From Bacteroidales bacterium (GTDB lineage Bacteria; Bacteroidota; Bacteroidia; Bacteroidales; Porphyromonadaceae), in assembly GCA_004555765.1 (NCBI GenBank), contig SFHG01000008.1:1-47538 (forward strand): a DNA stretch of 47,538 nucleotides, read 5' to 3'. Position 1 is the stretch's first letter. Every line of letters begins with the position of its first letter. A program made the position numbers and the translations under genes. The notes under the pieces were generated by a model. It ran no database searches. It saw only the letters and a list, made by a program, of their open reading frames with translations, and had not been told where the DNA came from. This document shows, piece after piece, positions 26,078-34,701 of this stretch.

Positions 26078-27427
26078 TTAGTTCATCTCCTTGTAAAGGA
26101 GGTCGAGACCTTTACGGACGATGTACTGGAGTTCGAGCTTGGAAGTGTCTATAAACTCGCACACGGCGAAGTCCTCAGGAGCCACCTCGTAGATTCCGAG
26201 CTCTTCCATTCGGTCGATATCGAAAGCGATGATTGCCTTGATGAGTTGCTCGGGATAGATGTCCATAGGGAAAACTTTCTCGTACTCACCGCTCTGGATG
26301 ATGGCGCGTTTGCCACCATTGAGGCGTGCATCAAGATCGTACTTCCTACTTCCCGTCATAAAAGAGGGGAAGGAGTGGGACATCGAGAACTTATTCAGTC
26401 CCAAAGAGGCCCAGCCGAATAGCTCCACTTTGTCGTCACCCTCCGGTATCACCGTGATGATATTGGAGAGGGGGCTGAGGTACTTGTGTTCGTCCGTGAC
26501 GAGAGCTCCGGTGAGCACGTCCCCGTCGATGACGCGACGGTGTTCGGGCTTGGAGTCGAGTTTGTCGTTGATGATGGAAGCGATGTCTGCTCCGCTGATG
26601 ACGTTCACATAGCCCGGAGTGGAGAGACGGGAACCCGCAAGGACGATCTTACGGCGCATATCCACTTTGCCGGTGGCGAGGAAACGTCCGATGAGGGCGA
26701 GCTCCGGGAGGGCAAGGGTCCAGACGGTTTCCCCCTTATTGACCGGATAGGTATGGTTGGCGAGTACGCCGGCGTTGCCAGCCGGGTGGTTGCCTTCTAT
26801 TTCGTAAATGTCTGCTCCGTCGAGGTTGATGGCTTCGCCTTTTTTGAAGCCCATCACGACACGCCCGTCCGTCAGTTTGCGAAGCGCGTCAACGGCTTTC
26901 TGCAGGTGCTGTTTGTCGCTTTCGACGAGGTCACCGGCTTTGGGCATCAGCGGTGCAGAGAGGTATCCGGTCACGAAAATGTTCCTCGGAGTGACATTAG
27001 GATTGGGTACGATGTCGTAGGGACGCTGCCTGAAGAGTGCAAAAAAGCCGCTCCTGAGCAAAAGGGCAAGGATCTCTTCGCGTCCCATGGACGTTACGCC
27101 CGAAACATCAAACTCCTTATAGTCGATGTTTTGGTCGGCCTTGATTTCCACTGCCAAAATTCTGCGTTTCGCTCCGCGTACCACGTTCGTCACCTCACCG
27201 CTCACGGGAGCAGTGAGGAGCACATCCGGATTGACCTTATCGTGAATCACCGGAGAGCCCGCCATTACGCGGTCGCCGGCTTTCACCATAAGTCTTGACT
27301 GTAGACCGTGAAAGGCATCCGGAGTCACTGCGAAAGTGTCTCCCATAGTGGCCGTCAAGTCCACCTTGGGCGCTTCTCCCGCCAGTCTTATATCCAGTCC
27401 TTTCTTGATTCTTATTACATTAGCCAT
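26078..27427 (-). CDS. nqrA: Na+-translocating NADH:quinone reductase subunit A
   Basis: 449 residues, a soluble cytoplasmic subunit bound to NqrB; related to RnfC but lacking its [4Fe-4S] cysteine motifs, as expected for NqrA. The N-terminal IRIKKGLDIRLAGEAP and VNPDVLLTAPVSGEV form the biotinyl-like hybrid domain. First gene of the operon, so the complex can be built entirely from this locus. A -7 box lies about 50 bases upstream. Confidence 0.95.
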   Translation of the reverse strand: MANVIRIKKGLDIRLAGEAPKVDLTATMGDTFAVTPDAFHGLQSRLMVKAGDRVMAGSPVIHDKVNPDVLLTAPVSGEVTNVVRGAKRRILAVEIKADQNIDYKEFDVSGVTSMGREEILALLLRSGFFALFRQRPYDIVPNPNVTPRNIFVTGYLSAPLMPKAGDLVESDKQHLQKAVDALRKLTDGRVVMGFKKGEAINLDGADIYEIEGNHPAGNAGVLANHTYPVNKGETVWTLALPELALIGRFLATGKVDMRRKIVLAGSRLSTPGYVNVISGADIASIINDKLDSKPEHRRVIDGDVLTGALVTDEHKYLSPLSNIITVIPEGDDKVELFGWASLGLNKFSMSHSFPSFMTGSRKYDLDARLNGGKRAIIQSGEYEKVFPMDIYPEQLIKAIIAFDIDRMEELGIYEVAPEDFAVCEFIDTSKLELQYIVRKGLDLLYKEMN

Positions 27428-27475
27428 AAAGAGTATCAGTAGAACTTGATTGATGAGTTATAAATTTTTCGAGTA

Positions 27476-27483
27476 CAAAGTTA
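27476..27483 (-). promoter_or_regulatory. -7 promoter box of the nqr operon
   Basis: TAACTTTG on the minus strand (27483 to 27476), exact TAnnTTTG, about 50 bases above the nqrA ATG. No -33 TTTG at the usual distance. Confidence 0.5.
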
Positions 27484-27576
27484 CTATTTTCAAACCATAT
27501 ATATCCTTATTTCTCGAATAATCTTACTATTTATCCCCAAAGTACAGTCTCACTCCGTGTCTGTCACCCGGCAAAT

Positions 27577-27657
27577 TTGGGCCTGTACCGGGCGGAGTCG
27601 CAGGTACGGGTCTTTTCCCTTTTCCGGTCTGTGTCTCGCGTTCGTCCCGGTCTGTCC
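27577..27657. repeat. Intergenic palindromic repeat cluster, copy E
   Basis: Degenerate modules: GGGCCTGTACCGGG near 27579, GGTACGGGTC at 27603, GGTCTGTGTC at 27626-27635 and CCCGGTCTGTCCC near 27646. Pairing is weaker than in copies C, D and K. It lies between the divergent nqr operon and the SPOR gene; otherwise 27484-27729 shows nothing. Confidence 0.55.
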
Positions 27658-27729
27658 CAAATCGGTTGGTAGTCTATGCACGCACACACTCGAGACCGGG
27701 GACTCTGCACTTCAAACTGCAAAAAGTGG

Positions 27730-27737
27730 TATCTTTG
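27730..27737 (+). promoter_or_regulatory. -7 promoter box immediately before the SPOR gene
   Basis: TATCTTTG at 27730-27737, only 7 bases before the ATG at 27745. If used, the transcript would have almost no leader. This argues against the longer frame that starts at 27676. Confidence 0.6.
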
Positions 27738-27744
27738 GGGCGTT

Positions 27745-28293
27745 ATGAAAGGAATACTACTGCATACCCTCGTCCTTTTTTTTGCGCTCACGACCTTTGG
27801 TGCGGCTTTTGCCCCGAAGAGCCTTGCGCAACAGCCGGGCTTCATCAATAGCACGTCCCAGATAAAGCCGGTCGAAAACTCCGAGCGCAACATCTTGGTC
27901 GACCTTGTCGCAATCAAGACCGGTCAGGGTATCGTGCGCATCCACCAAAGCAATGCCATAAAGGGGCTCATCAAGGTGCGTACCTCTTCGAGCATCGACC
28001 TGCTGGATGACGAGACCCTATTTACCACCATGCCGGGCTACAAAGTGCAAATTTACTCCGGGAATGCCCGTGACAGTCGCAGCATCGCAAACTCCCGTTC
28101 GGCACAGGTGAAGCAACTTTATCCCGACCTCGAAAGCGTCATCCTCTACAATGCCCCCTTTTGGAAGGTTCAAATAGGCAATTTCGTCACCCGGGAAGAG
28201 GCTCAAGAAGTGCTTCGCAACGTCAAGAAGAGCTTCCCCTCATTCGGAAAACAAAGCTTCATAGTCCGTACGACCATCAAAGTCCCCATATGA
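27745..28293 (+). CDS. SPOR-domain secreted protein
   Basis: 182 residues from the ATG at 27745 (MKGILLHTLVLFFALTTFGA), with a signal peptide cleaved near Ala28. The C-terminal part (about 105-182: GYKVQIYSGNARDSRSIANS ... FWKVQIGNFVTREEAQEVL) is a SPOR fold, which binds denuded peptidoglycan strands, often at division sites. The middle (NSERNILVDLVAIKTGQGIVRIHQS) is not recognised. First gene of a five-gene run; its TGA overlaps the folE ATG (ATGA). Confidence 0.85.
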   Translation: MKGILLHTLVLFFALTTFGAAFAPKSLAQQPGFINSTSQIKPVENSERNILVDLVAIKTGQGIVRIHQSNAIKGLIKVRTSSSIDLLDDETLFTTMPGYKVQIYSGNARDSRSIANSRSAQVKQLYPDLESVILYNAPFWKVQIGNFVTREEAQEVLRNVKKSFPSFGKQSFIVRTTIKVPI

Positions 28294-28916
28294 TTCCATC
28301 GGAACCCTCCCACCACGATAATCCTTATTTTACAGCAAACGAGGACGCAGTTTCTGTGGCTCGCGAAGAAAAGCGTCTGTCGGAACTCGTCAAGGAAACC
28401 CTCCGGATTGTAGAGCCCGATCCTGAAAGAGAAGGAGTCTTGGAGACACCGGTGCGTGTCGCCAAGTCGCTCCGATTTCTTACTCAAGGGTACCGGCAAA
28501 ATCCGCTTTCCATCCTTCAAAGTGCCAAATTTGAAGTGGATTACCACCATATGGTCATCGTCAAGGATATCGACTTTTATTCGCTCTGCGAGCATCACAT
28601 GTTGCCCTTTTTCGGAAAGGTACACATCGCTTATATCCCAAACGGCTTTGTGACCGGGTTAAGCAAACTGCCCCGCATCGTCGACGTCTTCGCACGGCGC
28701 CTTCAGGTGCAGGAGCGGCTCACCACAGACATCAAAGACTGCATCCAAGAGGCACTCAATCCTCTGGGCGTAATGGTTGTCATCGAGGCTCAGCATATGT
28801 GTATGCAGATGCGCGGAGTGCAGAAACAAAACTCCCTGACGACTACTTCGGCTTTCACCGGTGCCTTTAAGAACATCCCGACGCGAGAAGAATTTATGAA
28901 CCTCATCAAGCGGTAA
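28290..28916 (+). CDS. folE: GTP cyclohydrolase I
   Basis: 208 residues from the ATG at 28290, which overlaps the SPOR stop; upstream in-frame sequence lies inside the SPOR gene. It converts GTP to dihydroneopterin triphosphate, the entry to folate synthesis. Zinc ligands are Cys100 and His103 (CEHHMLPFFGKVHIAYIP) and Cys171 (HMCMQMRGVQK). GLSKLPRIVDVFARRLQVQE is the other family signature. The N-terminal 30 residues (His/Glu/Ala-rich) are variable in this family. Confidence 0.95.
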   Translation: MIPSEPSHHDNPYFTANEDAVSVAREEKRLSELVKETLRIVEPDPEREGVLETPVRVAKSLRFLTQGYRQNPLSILQSAKFEVDYHHMVIVKDIDFYSLCEHHMLPFFGKVHIAYIPNGFVTGLSKLPRIVDVFARRLQVQERLTTDIKDCIQEALNPLGVMVVIEAQHMCMQMRGVQKQNSLTTTSAFTGAFKNIPTREEFMNLIKR

Positions 28917-28931
28917 CGGAGGGGACAAGGA

Positions 28932-30203
28932 ATGATGAAGAGAGAAGACTTCGAGATAATGGCTCCCGTAGGCAGTTGGGACTCGTTTTGGGCAGCAGTC
29001 CAAGGCGGTGCCGACTCCGTCTACTTCGGCATCGAGGGACTCAATATGCGCGCCCGCTCTGCCAAGACCTTTACCATCGAAGACATGCGGGAGATAGCCC
29101 GCCTTTGCCGAGAGCGGGGGATGCAGAGCTATCTCACCGTCAACACCATCATCTACGATGGGGATATGGATTTGATGCGCCGCATCGTCGACGCTGCAAG
29201 TGAAGCCGGTATCTCCGCCATCATCGCTTCCGACGTGGCGGCGATGTCTTATGCTTTCGGGAAAGGGGTAGAAGTCCACCTCTCCACACAGCTCAATATC
29301 ACAAACGTGGAGGCGCTCAGGTTCTACGCCCGTTTTGCCGACGTCGTCGTCCTCGCCCGTGAGCTGAACCTCGAGCAGGTGCGGACGATATACGACGCCA
29401 TCGTCAGCGAAGACATACGGGGACCGAGAGGCGAACTGATACGCATCGAGATGTTTGCCCACGGTGCCCTCTGTATGGCAGTGAGCGGGAAGTGTTACCT
29501 CAGTCTCCACGAGATGAATTCATCCGCCAACCGAGGTGCCTGCAACCAGATCTGTCGCCGGGGGTACACCGTCACGGACAACGCCACGGGCGACGAGCTC
29601 GCCATCGAGAACGAGTACATTATGAGTCCCAAAGACCTCAAGACGATCCATTTCCTCAATAAGATGATGGACGCCGGGGTGCGGGTCTTCAAGATCGAAG
29701 GACGCGCACGGGGACCGGAATACGTACGGACTGTCGTCGAGTGCTATGACGAAGCGATAAGGGCAGAGCTTTCGGGGACGTTTACGGATGAAAAAGTGGC
29801 AGATTGGGATGCCCGACTCGCTACCGTCTTCAATCGCGGCTTCTGGGACGGCTATTACCTCGGCAGGAGGCTCGGAGAGTGGACCCACAAGTACGGCTCC
29901 GGCGCCACACGCATCAAAGTAAACGTCGGTCGCGTAACAAAGTACTACGCCAAGCTCGGTGTAGGCGAGTTCGAGCTTGAGAGCGGGTACGTCAAGGAGG
30001 GTGAGGAACTTCTTGTCTCAGGATCCACTACGGGGGCGGTCTTTTTCACCGCACAAGAAATGCACCTCGATGAGGGCACGGCAGCAAAAGTAGACGAAAA
30101 GGGAACCATTTTCAGCATCAAGGTGCCCGAAAAGATACGCCCCGGCGACCGCCTCTACGTGATGAGAGTAAAAGAAAATACAGATACCCCACATGGCTAT
30201 TAA
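28932..30203 (+). CDS. Peptidase U32 family protein
   Basis: 423 residues. The U32 signature spans about 172-208: EMFAHGALCMAVSGKCYLS, then NRGACNQICRRGY, with Cys181, Cys188, Cys204 and Cys208 as likely Fe-S ligands. The N-terminal TIM-barrel part begins APVGSWDSFWAAVQGGADSVYFG; a C-terminal beta-barrel-like domain (about 330-423) is present. Relatives include P. gingivalis PrtC, once described as a collagenase, and TrhP/YegQ, which takes part in tRNA U34 hydroxylation. The intracellular setting (no signal peptide) and cysteine motif favour tRNA modification. 15 bases below folE; the thioesterase gene overlaps its end. Confidence 0.9.
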   Translation: MMKREDFEIMAPVGSWDSFWAAVQGGADSVYFGIEGLNMRARSAKTFTIEDMREIARLCRERGMQSYLTVNTIIYDGDMDLMRRIVDAASEAGISAIIASDVAAMSYAFGKGVEVHLSTQLNITNVEALRFYARFADVVVLARELNLEQVRTIYDAIVSEDIRGPRGELIRIEMFAHGALCMAVSGKCYLSLHEMNSSANRGACNQICRRGYTVTDNATGDELAIENEYIMSPKDLKTIHFLNKMMDAGVRVFKIEGRARGPEYVRTVVECYDEAIRAELSGTFTDEKVADWDARLATVFNRGFWDGYYLGRRLGEWTHKYGSGATRIKVNVGRVTKYYAKLGVGEFELESGYVKEGEELLVSGSTTGAVFFTAQEMHLDEGTAAKVDEKGTIFSIKVPEKIRPGDRLYVMRVKENTDTPHGY

Positions 30204-30621
30204 AGAACCACGTACCTACCCTTATCGCACGGACTTTAAGGTACGAGATTACGAGTGCGACCTCCAAGGCATCGTCAACCATGCCAATTACATCCACTAC
30301 TGCGAGCACGCCCGCCACGAGGCTCTGGAAGCACTTGGCGGCTCTTTCCAAAAGTCGCACGATGCCGGGGAGGATCTCGTCGTCGCCAAGCTTCAGATCG
30401 AGTACCTCGTCTCGCTCCGCAGCGGTGACGAGTTTTATGTGGAGACCGCATTCCGCCGGGAGGGCGTACGCGTGGTTTGCGCCCAAAAGATCACCCGAAA
30501 AGCGGACGGCGTAAAGTGCGTGATGGCAGAGGTTCACGCTGTCGTCGTCAAGGACGGCAAACTCAGCCGCGGTGACACCCTTTTTGACCTGCTCTTGGGG
30601 ATCGACAAGCCCGAAGACTAA
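30193..30621 (+). CDS. Acyl-CoA thioesterase (hotdog fold, 4HBT/YbgC-like)
   Basis: 142 residues. The hotdog active-site region is DYECDLQGIVNHANYIHYCE, with the catalytic-type Asp23 and the NHANY motif. VVAKLQIEYLVSLRSGDEF is the conserved central strand. It hydrolyses acyl-CoA or acyl-ACP thioesters; the exact substrate is not predictable. The start overlaps the U32 gene by 11 bases and dprA begins 23 bases after, so it is in the same operon. Confidence 0.88.
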   Translation: MAIKEPRTYPYRTDFKVRDYECDLQGIVNHANYIHYCEHARHEALEALGGSFQKSHDAGEDLVVAKLQIEYLVSLRSGDEFYVETAFRREGVRVVCAQKITRKADGVKCVMAEVHAVVVKDGKLSRGDTLFDLLLGIDKPED

Positions 30622-30644
30622 ACCCTCCCTCAGAGGTTTTCCCG

Positions 30645-31793
30645 ATGACGCTCACTACCGAAGAACTGGCACTCCTCCGCCTCAGTCTCACTGACGGGGT
30701 CGGTCCCGTAACCGGTCGGGGACTTGTCGAACGCTTCGGTTCCGCCTCCTCGCTCTACGGCACTTCGCCTCGAGAAATGCAGACCGAGTACGAGGTCAGT
30801 CCCCGTTTGGTTCGAATACTCTTATCGGGCGATGCGCCGAGAAGAGCCGTAGAGACGCAAGTCGCCCGTATCGAAAAAGACGAAGCGGACGGTAAACCTG
30901 TCCATCTGCTTTTCTCGGGAACCGGAGCGTACCCCGAGTCGCTCGACAACTGCCCCGATGCCCCTCTCGTCCTTTACGTCAAAGGGCACCTGCCGGCGGA
31001 TGCGCCTGTGATCGGCGTCGTAGGCACCCGAAAGAATACACCCTATGTACTCGACGCACTTCGCTACCTCATACGGGGCTGGGCTGAAGAGCGCCCCGAC
31101 CTCGTCATTGCGAGCGGTCTGGCATATGGAGTGGATGCCATCGGGCATACGTTGGCGCTCGACTTCGGTCTCCGTACCGTCGGCGTGGTGGCGCACGGGC
31201 TGGACACGCTTTACCCGGCTTCACACGCGCAACTCGCTTCCCGAATGATCGAAAACGGAGGTGCCGTGGTGACCGAGTTCCCATACGGCACGCGGGCTTT
31301 GCCCCAACATTTCATCGCCCGGAACCGCATCGTCGCGGGGCTTTCGCTCGGTCTCGTAGTCGGCGAGAGTGCGGCGCGAGGGGGTGCGCTCACCACTGCC
31401 TCATTTGCCCTGGATTACGGTCGGAGCATTTATGCCGTCCCGGGGCGGCTTTTCGACCCGATGAGCGAAGGGTGTAACGGCCTTATACTCCAAAATAAAG
31501 CTGCCATAGCCCTCAGTCCCCGGTTTATCTTGGAAGATCTCGGTCTCTCTCACGAGTTGCCGAAAAATCTGCCCTTGCCCTTCGGTGAGGAGGATGCCCC
31601 GGAGGTGGACGACCCGATACTCAGGCTCCTCGGTCAGGCTGAGGAAATGACTCTCGGGGAGCTGTCACTAAGGACAGGAGACCCCGTCTCTAAGCTCTCC
31701 GGCGCACTATTCACGCTGGAGATGGACGGCAGGATCCGTTCACTTCCCGGGGGTAAGTACGCCCTTGTCCGCGGCGGGCGCAGACCTAACTGA
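30645..31793 (+). CDS. dprA: DNA-processing protein DprA
   Basis: 382 residues. The Rossmann-like core has GVVGTRKNTPYV, VIASGLAYGVDAIGHTLALD and FIARNRIVAGLSLG, all DprA signatures. An N-terminal HhH/SAM-like region (about 1-80) and a C-terminal winged-helix-like domain (about 320-382) complete the usual three-part layout. It loads RecA on incoming single-stranded DNA during natural transformation. Last gene of the SPOR-folE-U32-thioesterase-dprA run; its 3' end overlaps the convergent topB by 8 bases. Confidence 0.94.
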   Translation: MTLTTEELALLRLSLTDGVGPVTGRGLVERFGSASSLYGTSPREMQTEYEVSPRLVRILLSGDAPRRAVETQVARIEKDEADGKPVHLLFSGTGAYPESLDNCPDAPLVLYVKGHLPADAPVIGVVGTRKNTPYVLDALRYLIRGWAEERPDLVIASGLAYGVDAIGHTLALDFGLRTVGVVAHGLDTLYPASHAQLASRMIENGGAVVTEFPYGTRALPQHFIARNRIVAGLSLGLVVGESAARGGALTTASFALDYGRSIYAVPGRLFDPMSEGCNGLILQNKAAIALSPRFILEDLGLSHELPKNLPLPFGEEDAPEVDDPILRLLGQAEEMTLGELSLRTGDPVSKLSGALFTLEMDGRIRSLPGGKYALVRGGRRPN

Positions 31794-33600
31794 GTGCGCC
31801 ACCTCCGTCGTCTCTCATCACTTCGACGACAAGGGCGGAGACCATCTCTCCGAGCTCACGGACAAAAGCGCCGGGGCTGTACTCTCCTTTCTCTATAAGC
31901 CGGAGTTTGTACTCCCATTCGCCTGTGAGCTGCACATCCTTGAGGATCGGATTTTTGATGGTGTGGATAAGTTCCGTTCCGACAGGTGTGGGGTGGAGGT
32001 TTTTGCGCTCCTTACGGATGTAATTACGGCGGAAGAGTGTCTGGATGATGGCGGCCCGGGTGGAGGGACGTCCGATGCCTTTCTGCTTGAGTGCCTCTTT
32101 GAGGTCTTCGTCTTCGACGAGCTTGCCTGCCGTCTCCATCGCGTTAAGGAGCGTGGCTTCGGTGTAGGGTCTGGGCGGTCGGGTTTGCTTCTCGAGGAGA
32201 TCGGGGACGTGTGGACCGTGTTCTTTGGCTCTAAAAGGCGGCATCTCCCCTTCGCGCTCTTCGTCCGGGGATTCCTCCTTCGTCTCTTCGTCGGACGGGG
32301 AAGGGTCGTTTTTGAAAACGGCTCTCCATCCCTCATCCGTCACCACTCGCCCCGCAGCCTTGAACTCGATCCCCCCGATGTCTGCCATCGCCGTCGTCTG
32401 CTCATAGAGCATATCGGGGTAAAAAGCCGCGATAAAGCGTCTCATCACCATATCGAAGATGACCTCCTCGGATCCGCTGATGCCCTTGACCGGCTCGCCT
32501 GTGGGGATGATGGCGTGGTGGTCGGTGACTTTGGAGTCGTCAAAAACCTTTTTTGTCTTGCGGATCTTTTGGTGCGCGATAGGGTCGATGAGACTCTTGG
32601 CGTAGGGGTAGAGTCCGTTCATGATGCCGGGGACTTTGGGGTAAACGTCGTCCGGCAGATAAGTGGTGTCCACTCTGGGGTAAGTGACGAGCTTCTTTTC
32701 ATAGAGGCTTTGGAGGAGGCTCAGGGTCTCTTCGGCGGAGAATCCGTGCTTCTTATTTGCCTCTATCTGGAGCGAGGTGAGGTCGAAAAGGCGGGGGGGG
32801 CCTTCTTTTCCCTTCTTTTTCGTCACCTTGGTGACGGTCAGCTCTTCGTTCTTGATCCTCCGGATTACTTCCTCAGCTTCCTCGGCCGTAGCGTACCGCC
32901 CCTTGGTGGAGGAGAAAACGACACCCCGGTAGAGCGTCTTTATTTCCCAATACGGCTCCGGGACAAAATGCTCGATTTCCTCCTCCCTATTCACGATAAG
33001 GGCGAGCGTGGGGGTCTGCACCCGTCCGATGGAGAGGGGCTGTCCGTACTGACCGGGGCGGTATTTGACGGTAAAAAGTCGGGTGGCATTCATCCCGAGG
33101 AGCCAGTCGCCTGCGGCACGCGTCATACCCGCGTAGTACAGGAGGTTGTACTCGGAGCCGTCTTTGAGGTGGCTGAAGGCCTCCTTGATGGCTTCGTCGG
33201 TCATGGAGGAGAGCCAAAGACGCTTGACGGGCTTCGTATTGCCCGCCAGCTGCATCACCCAGCGCTGTATGAGTTCGCCCTCCTGTCCCGCGTCCCCGCA
33301 GTTGATCACTTCGTCACACTCCTCCATAAGCTTCTTGATGATACCGAATTGCTTGACGATACCGGCGTCGCTTTTGAGCTTGATCTCGAACTTGCGCGGA
33401 ATCATAGGAAGATGTACGAGGCTCCAAGAGCGCCACGCGGGGGTGTAGTCGCCCGGAGCCTTGAGTTCGCACAGGTGACCGAATGTCCACGTGACGCAGT
33501 ATCCGTTTCCTTCCAAATAGCCCTCACGGGAGGCACCGGCTCCGAGGATGACGGCAATCTGACGGGCTACGGAGGGTTTTTCGGCGATGCAGAGTTTCAC
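31786..33600 (-). CDS. topB: DNA topoisomerase III
   Basis: 604 residues, type IA topoisomerase. The TOPRIM domain has Glu7 (CIAEKPSVA) and DAGQEGE (103-109). The active-site Tyr307 is in KLVTYPRVDTTYL; RAAGDWLLGMNATRL and SIGRVQTPTLALIV are further family motifs. It lacks the C-terminal zinc fingers of TopA and stops soon after the core, compatible with TopB of this phylum. It decatenates DNA and resolves recombination intermediates. Convergent with dprA, with an 8-base overlap and no terminator visible. Confidence 0.94.
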   Translation of the reverse strand: MKLCIAEKPSVARQIAVILGAGASREGYLEGNGYCVTWTFGHLCELKAPGDYTPAWRSWSLVHLPMIPRKFEIKLKSDAGIVKQFGIIKKLMEECDEVINCGDAGQEGELIQRWVMQLAGNTKPVKRLWLSSMTDEAIKEAFSHLKDGSEYNLLYYAGMTRAAGDWLLGMNATRLFTVKYRPGQYGQPLSIGRVQTPTLALIVNREEEIEHFVPEPYWEIKTLYRGVVFSSTKGRYATAEEAEEVIRRIKNEELTVTKVTKKKGKEGPPRLFDLTSLQIEANKKHGFSAEETLSLLQSLYEKKLVTYPRVDTTYLPDDVYPKVPGIMNGLYPYAKSLIDPIAHQKIRKTKKVFDDSKVTDHHAIIPTGEPVKGISGSEEVIFDMVMRRFIAAFYPDMLYEQTTAMADIGGIEFKAAGRVVTDEGWRAVFKNDPSPSDEETKEESPDEEREGEMPPFRAKEHGPHVPDLLEKQTRPPRPYTEATLLNAMETAGKLVEDEDLKEALKQKGIGRPSTRAAIIQTLFRRNYIRKERKNLHPTPVGTELIHTIKNPILKDVQLTGEWEYKLRLIEKGEYSPGAFVRELGEMVSALVVEVMRDDGGGALS

Positions 33601-33825
33601 TTAGCGACGTGATGATAGTATGTGGTGTGACCTATGTGGCGGGAAATCCGGCACGTACCGACAAGAGGATTGAATGGGTGCGTGTCTCGGGGAAACCGGG
33701 TGATCAGCTTCGTAATCCTCCCATATTTCACAGTCAAATTCATTGCCCCGAATAATATCGAATCCGGCTTGTTCAGAGCCCAAATCCGGTCCTCCGACCC
33801 AGGCGAAAAACGACACAACGCGCAT
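33601..33825 (-). pseudogene. N-terminal fragment of a C5 cytosine DNA methyltransferase
   Basis: The frame from the ATG at 33825 reads MRVVSFFAWVGGPDLGSEQA, then GFDIIRGNEFDCEIWEDYEADHP. This matches the start of C5 methyltransferases (motif I FFAGAGGLDLGFEQAGF, followed by a NEFD-x(4)-WETYEANHP stretch), with motif I damaged (AGAGG to AWVGG). After HP the match seems to shift to another frame (DTHPFNPLVGTCRI), suggesting a frameshift, and the catalytic PCQ motif never appears before topB begins. Only about 75 codons survive, in the same orientation as topB. A decayed restriction-modification remnant is the best reading; the family match is from memory. Confidence 0.6.
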
Positions 33826-33906
33826 ACCACTTCTACTTTTCTGTCCTACTGTTCTTCCTACGAATTTCCGGGGACGTCATCTTGCCGATTGGAGATGACC
33901 CCTATA

Positions 33907-33914
33907 CAAAAGTA
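33907..33914 (-). promoter_or_regulatory. -7 promoter box upstream of the methyltransferase remnant and topB
   Basis: TACTTTTG on the minus strand (33914 to 33907), matching TAnnTTTG, about 80 bases above the remnant ATG. It may be the old methyltransferase promoter now serving topB. No -33 box seen. A weak copy of the repeat family (GGCACGTACCGAC) sits near 33643, within the remnant. Confidence 0.4.
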
Positions 33915-34013
33915 CAACAAACTTAGGACTTCATATACCCACTCGGTGCCTGATGTGAAAATTTTGAATCTGACAGATTCGATAGAACCCGGTGCAGCGT
34001 GTGGGTAAATTTT

Positions 34014-34092
34014 GGTCTGTACCCTTTGTTTTTTTCGGCCGAACCTACGAGAACTTTTGGTACAGAGTCTCAAGATGACCTCGGTCTGTACC
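34014..34092. repeat. Intergenic palindromic repeat cluster, copy G
   Basis: Two direct copies of GGTCTGTACC (34014-34023 and 34083-34092), each followed by a T-rich run. Both lie just upstream of the glmS promoter. No strong hairpin is formed. Confidence 0.6.
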
Positions 34093-34130
34093 TTTTTTTG
34101 CCGGTGCCGGAAGAGCGATTCTGGGTGGGG

Positions 34131-34162
34131 TTAGACAATAGTGACAAAAATGGTTATATTTG
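34131..34162 (+). promoter_or_regulatory. Promoter of the glutamate mutase operon
   Basis: TATATTTG at 34155-34162 (exact TAnnTTTG) with TTAG at 34131-34134, 20 bases upstream, as a three-of-four -33 match. The leader to the glmS ATG (34263) is about 95 bases. I looked for a cobalamin riboswitch in it and saw none; it is too short for a classical one. Confidence 0.6.
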
Positions 34163-34262
34163 CGAAACGAAGTGGGGACATACATTTTGTCCTCAAAAAT
34201 AAAACATTAACGAACTGCTACTAACCCGGCGGTTCAGAGTTTTACCCAAACATTTTGATCAA

Positions 34263-34682
34263 ATGAACGGAAAAACCATTGTCACCGGTGTCATCGGCGC
34301 GGACGCGCATGCCGTAGGCAATAAAATCATCGCGTTTGCCCTGCAGCAAGAAGGGTACAACGTCGTCAATCTCGGCGTGATGGTCTCTCAAGAAGAGTAC
34401 ATCGAAGCAGCCATCGAGACGAACGCCGATGCCATCCTCGTCTCTTCCCTTTACGGTCACGGCGAAATAGACTGCCAAGGGCTGCGCGAAAAGTGCGAAG
34501 AAGCCGGTCTCCACAACATCCCACTCATAGCCGGCGGCAACCTTGTCGTGGGCAAACAGGAGTTCAAGGACGTGGAAGAGCGCTTTATGAAGATGGGCTT
34601 CACAAAAATCTACCCCCCCGGTACCCCGATAGAGACCACGATAGCCTACCTCAACGATCTACTCGGCGTCAAAAAAGACTAA
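34263..34682 (+). CDS. glmS: Glutamate mutase (methylaspartate mutase) small, B12-binding subunit
   Basis: 139 residues, the cobalamin-binding sigma subunit. The base-off/His-on motif D-x-H-x-x-G is Asp14, His16 and Gly19 (IGADAHAVGNK); His16 is the lower axial cobalt ligand. ILVSSLYGHGEID and LIAGGNLVVG are the other cofactor loops. Together with GlmE it converts L-glutamate to (2S,3S)-3-methylaspartate. First gene of the operon, 19 bases before glmL. Size matches the clostridial protein (137 residues). Confidence 0.96.
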   Translation: MNGKTIVTGVIGADAHAVGNKIIAFALQQEGYNVVNLGVMVSQEEYIEAAIETNADAILVSSLYGHGEIDCQGLREKCEEAGLHNIPLIAGGNLVVGKQEFKDVEERFMKMGFTKIYPPGTPIETTIAYLNDLLGVKKD

Positions 34683-34701
34683 CCCTTCCTTCTTCCAGAA
34701 A

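Noticed and set aside
31765..33612. 615-codon open frame on the plus strand opposite topB
   Set aside because: It mirrors topB along its full length; topB has all catalytic motifs, and the antisense translation has no recognisable domain. GC-rich codon use leaves the opposite frame free of stops.
33858..34073. 71-codon minus-strand frame before the methyltransferase remnant
   Set aside because: No recognisable content and it overlaps the repeat modules of copy G.
34163..34262. Cobalamin riboswitch before glmS
   Set aside because: The leader is only about 95 bases and shows no B12-box-like element or suitable fold that I can see.
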